Part shown: positions 60,701 to 64,000 of the stretch, piece after piece | How positions within the stretch are numbered: the stretch's first letter is position 1 | Layout: the number at the start of each line of letters is the position of its first letter | Notes under the pieces: model-generated | Told to the model about the DNA's origin: nothing | Seen by the model: the letters and a program-made list of their open reading frames with translations, nothing else | Databases searched by the model: none | Assembly (NCBI GenBank): GCA_034638255.1 | Contig: JAWPGT010000009.1 | Location: 682,001-746,000, forward strand | Length of the DNA: 64,000 nucleotides | Direction of reading: 5' to 3' | Source: Coprinus comatus | Taxonomy: Eukaryota; Basidiomycota; Agaricomycetes; Agaricales; Agaricaceae | Program-made: the position numbers and the translations under genes

Positions 60701-63700
60701 GATATATTCCCAGAAATCATATCTTCAGGAACAAGTGGAACTTGATCCAAACTTGCCTCTTCCAACATCATAAACGGACTTTCCAACATAAGCGCCATAA
60801 TCCAATCTACCACCGTCTTTGCCAAAACCGCCACCTCTTCATAAGGATCTGTAGATAAATCCAATAACACCACAAATATTGTGAAAAAAGAAGATAATAG
60901 AACTCGATTTTCTTCACGTAACATTGAATCATGATTAAATGTGTTTAACCAATCTGTTACTGCTTGAGATGATATATTGTTTTCGTTGATGTAAGTTGTT
61001 GCTCCTGGTCCTAATCCACCACTTCCCATTCCTGATCCAATTCCAGTTGACGATCCAAAACCCAAACCCAAACCCAAACCTAAGCCCAGACCATGATGAC
61101 TCGAACCAGAACTCGTGCTCGAACCCAACCCCGGTTGGTTTTGATATTGGTGTTGATATTGATAACTCTGATTCTGATTCTGATTCCAACTCAACTTCCC
61201 CGCATTCCTCCACCTTCTATCTTCTTCCCAATAAATCCAACAACAAACCATAAACCAACCTCTCCATTCTTTAACAAGACAACTAATAACAATCACCAAT
61301 TCTTTTCTACACATTGGACTTGCATCATCTTTAATTTCCAATGTAGCTCCTGTAGCTACAGCTACTTCCATTCTAAAATGTACTCTTTCATCAAGATGAT
61401 ACATTGTACCTGTTCCTCCTCCTCCTTTTCTTATTCCTCCCGGTGTTGTAGGTTTCGTATTTGAATTCGAGGTATCTCCATTAACGTTAGCATTGGCGTT
61501 GACATTTGCTGACGTAGGGGTAGTAGGGGTAGTAGGGGTAGGGTAGTGATAGGGGTAGTCGTAGTCGTAGTTGAAACAAAATGTGAAGAACCAGGACTTC
61601 CACTAGCACCCATAAAAGTTCCAAGAGCATAAAGTGCAGCACCTCTAACTTCAGCAGAATCATCCGTCAACAACGAAATCAATCTATCCTGAGTTCCTCT
61701 ATCAACACCATAAACCCTAATTTCATCATTCCCAGCCCACATTTGCGCTATACACAAAGCAGTCCATTGTCTTAACAAATAATCAGGTTCTTCCAACCTT
61801 TCATAACAATTATCAAATACCCTTTCTGACCAACAAGCTGCTTGACCATATGGGAAATCACGAGATATACATGAAAGTATAAATGAACACATTGCTTTAT
61901 GTTCTGAACTATTCGGTAACGCGTCATCGATTATTATTTCGGTTTGATTTTGATTGGAATTTGATTTTGGTTTTGATTTTGATTTTGTTGAGCAAGTGAA
62001 AGATTGGTATTTGAAGAAATAGGTGTAATAGGGGTTCTTAAACCCAACACCGTCGAAAAATATTTGAATCCACCCGAATTATATAAATCATGTTGAACAG
62101 AATGATCAACAGCCAAAATCCTAGCCCATATAAAAATCAAAACAGGACGTAAATCTTGACCAGCAGCTTGTAATAACTTTGAAATATAAGGAAATATTCC
62201 AATTGTTAAAACTAAATGAACTGCCCAAGGTCCTAAATCGACAAATTGGGATAAAAGGATTAAGGCTCGAAGTCGATGAGGTTGAGAAAGTAAGACTTGA
62301 AGTACGATTGGTAGTTGATCAGGTGGTTTACGTGGAACTAGATGTTGTTGATCGTTCATTCCATCTAGTTTTGGTCGTATTTGACGAAGCTCTTCAGCTG
62401 TTGGTGGTTTTTTGGGTGGTATCGAACCAGTACCAGGACTAGACAGAGTTGAAATGGCAGTTGTGGCAGTGGATGACGTGGAATTTGAAGTTGTAGAAGG
62501 AGAAATAATGAATGGTGAAGCATCTTGACTAAGTGCGGTAACAGGTAATGCCATAGGTCCTCGTTTAGTTAATGCCGAACCACCACGAGATATCCAAACT
62601 TCAAAAGCAGTAAGTTGATCAGCGAAGAATCGACTTGGAACATAAGTATAAGGTTTTGCGTCCACAGGTCTAAAAAGAGGTGCCAAAGGTCCCAACTTTT
62701 CAGCGGTTATCCCCAATTTGGCTAAATTTCCACCACGAAGTTCAGGTGGTTTGTATAGGAGATCAGGTAATTGCCTTAGACAAGCGTCTACGGCTAAATC
62801 CCAAGTATCCCATAGTGGATGAGTGTTGGTAGGTGGTAATCGTGGTTCAGTCATTGGTGTACAGTGATAGTTTTTCATTATACGTTCGGCTAGGAGGAAG
62901 TTTCGGAATAAGGAGGCAATGAGAAGATCGGAGCGGTATAGTTTGACGAATAAATCGCGAGGAAAGGTGGTCCATGCTATTGTATCTGTGATTGCTGTGA
63001 AAATCCAATTCAACTCTCCCAATGGTGTTCGACGATCTTTGAGATCTCCAGGAAGTTGAATAACCATATCAACAGTGACACCATTGGGAAGTTTATGGTT
63101 CATGATGAAATGACGAAGGGCGATGTCGATAGGAGCAGTAAGACAGGAAGTGAAAACGTCCGCTGGGAGATCTGGACATGAAGGAAGCTGTTCAGTAGGT
63201 CCACAAGCAGCCAATTGCAATGAATCTGTAAAAGGATGAACACCCTCCGGAAATTCTCCATGGGCAGCTCTAGCTTCCTGGTCTCTTCGTCTTGCAAAAA
63301 TATTAAAGTTATTGAGAAGGTTGCCGGCGGCTGAACAATCCCAAATGTAAACACCAGGTGATCCAATCCAAGTTTGAACTTCTTGCAAGGAGACGGGGAT
63401 ATATTGGGTATATGTGCGATTGAAGCACCAAAGTTCGCCACTTGCAGTTGGTTTGGGTACACCATGGCCATTGTAGTAGAAAAGTACTGCGTCATCCTTT
63501 GCCTGCTTACGTAATGTATGGCAGAAACGACGAAGATCTTCGAGGGAAGGATCGAGGATGGGTTTGTAGGCGATCTTGAGACTGAGAGTTTCGAATTGGG
63601 TTTGTAGATTGGCGCCAATTGATTCCAAAGCTTTGTGTGAGGACAGACTATGAGGGTTAACCCAACTCTCCAGTACGGCACATGGATTGGTTTTGACTAC

Positions 63701-64000
63701 GTCTGGAGGATCGACGTCAATGTTGAGACATAGAACAAGAGCAGCATTTGCAGTCTTTATCTTTCCAGGAGTAGCGCCACGCCAAGGAACGAATTGTTGC
63801 GACCATGGAGGACCTGGAGTAGGATTACCACATGTCAGGTGTCGTTTGGTTGACCAGTAAGGAATTGGAGGAGCGGGGTCTGGCATTGGATCAACAGAAT
63901 CATTGTCATTATCGTCGTCTGTGCTAGTCAGACCTTGTATGTCGTCGTCGTCGTCTGTATGGGGATGATGGGTTGAAGGATCCGAACGCGATGTGGAACG
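57713..64000 (-). CDS. KOG1: KOG1/Raptor/Mip1, TORC1 scaffold subunit (5' partial)
   Basis: The frame is open to the right edge with an acidic Asp-rich leader, so the start lies outside the window. The caspase-like Raptor N domain is clear: YWSTKRHLTCG, LVLCLNIDVDPPDV, DAVLFYYNGHGVPKPT, YIWDCSAAGN, LAACGPTEQLP and LNWIFTAITDTIAW. An armadillo/HEAT region follows (MCSFILSCISRDFPYGQAAC, LLRQWTALCIAQMW, AEVRGAALYALGTFMG). Then come extended Gly/Met, Gly/Leu and Ser-rich inserts and a C-terminal WD40 propeller (DPVMEQGNVQMVSAF, GGDARVIKVWDAQ, GFADGMVKIFDRR, SASVDGQVKLWDMRG). The last exon joins DGTIRVMGCKLTP to the stop at 57715-57713. It presents substrates to TOR kinase. Two single-base deletions relative to a continuous frame are inferred near 61541 and 61950. 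Confidence 0.95.
60573..60640 (+). repeat. Hexanucleotide CCCATT tandem repeat inside KOG1
   Basis: About eleven perfect units. On the coding strand it encodes an alternating Gly-Met run (GMGMGM...). Because it is six bases long, copy-number changes keep the frame. Confidence 0.9.

Overview
This window is nuclear DNA of a filamentous or yeast-like fungus, most likely a basidiomycete (Agaricomycotina). The reasons are many short GT-AG introns (roughly 45-130 nt), AT-rich spacers, fungal orthologues (ATP23, DPM3, coatomer delta, KOG1/Raptor, a PX-domain AGC kinase, a fungal CorA-type Mg transporter, a Kre9/Knh-type GPI protein) and a multicopy seven-TM family with the layout of integral-membrane families expanded in Agaricomycetes. 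The phylum call is an inference; no rRNA or other marker is present. Gene models were spliced by hand from GT..AG sites plus reading-frame and family continuity. Distal exon borders in the TPX2-like gene, the 5' end of the DEDD-like gene and the N-terminus of the kinase are the least certain.

Layout. 1-8.5 kb (+): the 3' end of an unidentified gene, a NIF3/DUF34 protein, a TPX2-like spindle protein and a very short Cys-rich ORF. 9-10.7 kb (+): a peroxisomal-type enoyl-CoA hydratase. 10.7-23.1 kb is gene-poor; two compact genes stand in it, the mitochondrial protease ATP23 (with a one-base frameshift) and a GPI-anchored Kre9/Knh-like wall protein. 23.1-24.4 kb (+): a dithiol glutaredoxin and DPM3 lie close together. 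27.3-34.1 kb (-): a head-to-tail block of a Gfd2/YDR514C-like (RNase H fold) protein, an F-box protein and coatomer delta (RET2).

34.9-56.4 kb is the accessory part. Five copies of one seven-TM family are present: two on the minus strand (one intact, one decayed) and three on the plus strand (two intact tandem duplicates and a third with a nonsense codon). Between the two groups sit a CorA-type Mg transporter and a large PX-AGC kinase, both on the minus strand. The two plus-strand intact copies lie in a 2.6-2.7 kb segmental tandem duplication that includes promoter and 3' flank.

57.7-64 kb (-): most of KOG1/Raptor, the TORC1 scaffold, running off the right edge. It carries long Gly-Met, Gly-Leu and Gly-Ser low-complexity tracts and two apparent single-base deletions.

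No CRISPR array, rRNA, convincing tRNA or intact transposon was seen. No complete novel multi-gene system is evident. The most informative signals are the seven-TM cluster with graded decay, a set of one-base losses in conserved genes, and several extremely short coding exons, including start-codon-only or nearly start-codon-only first exons.
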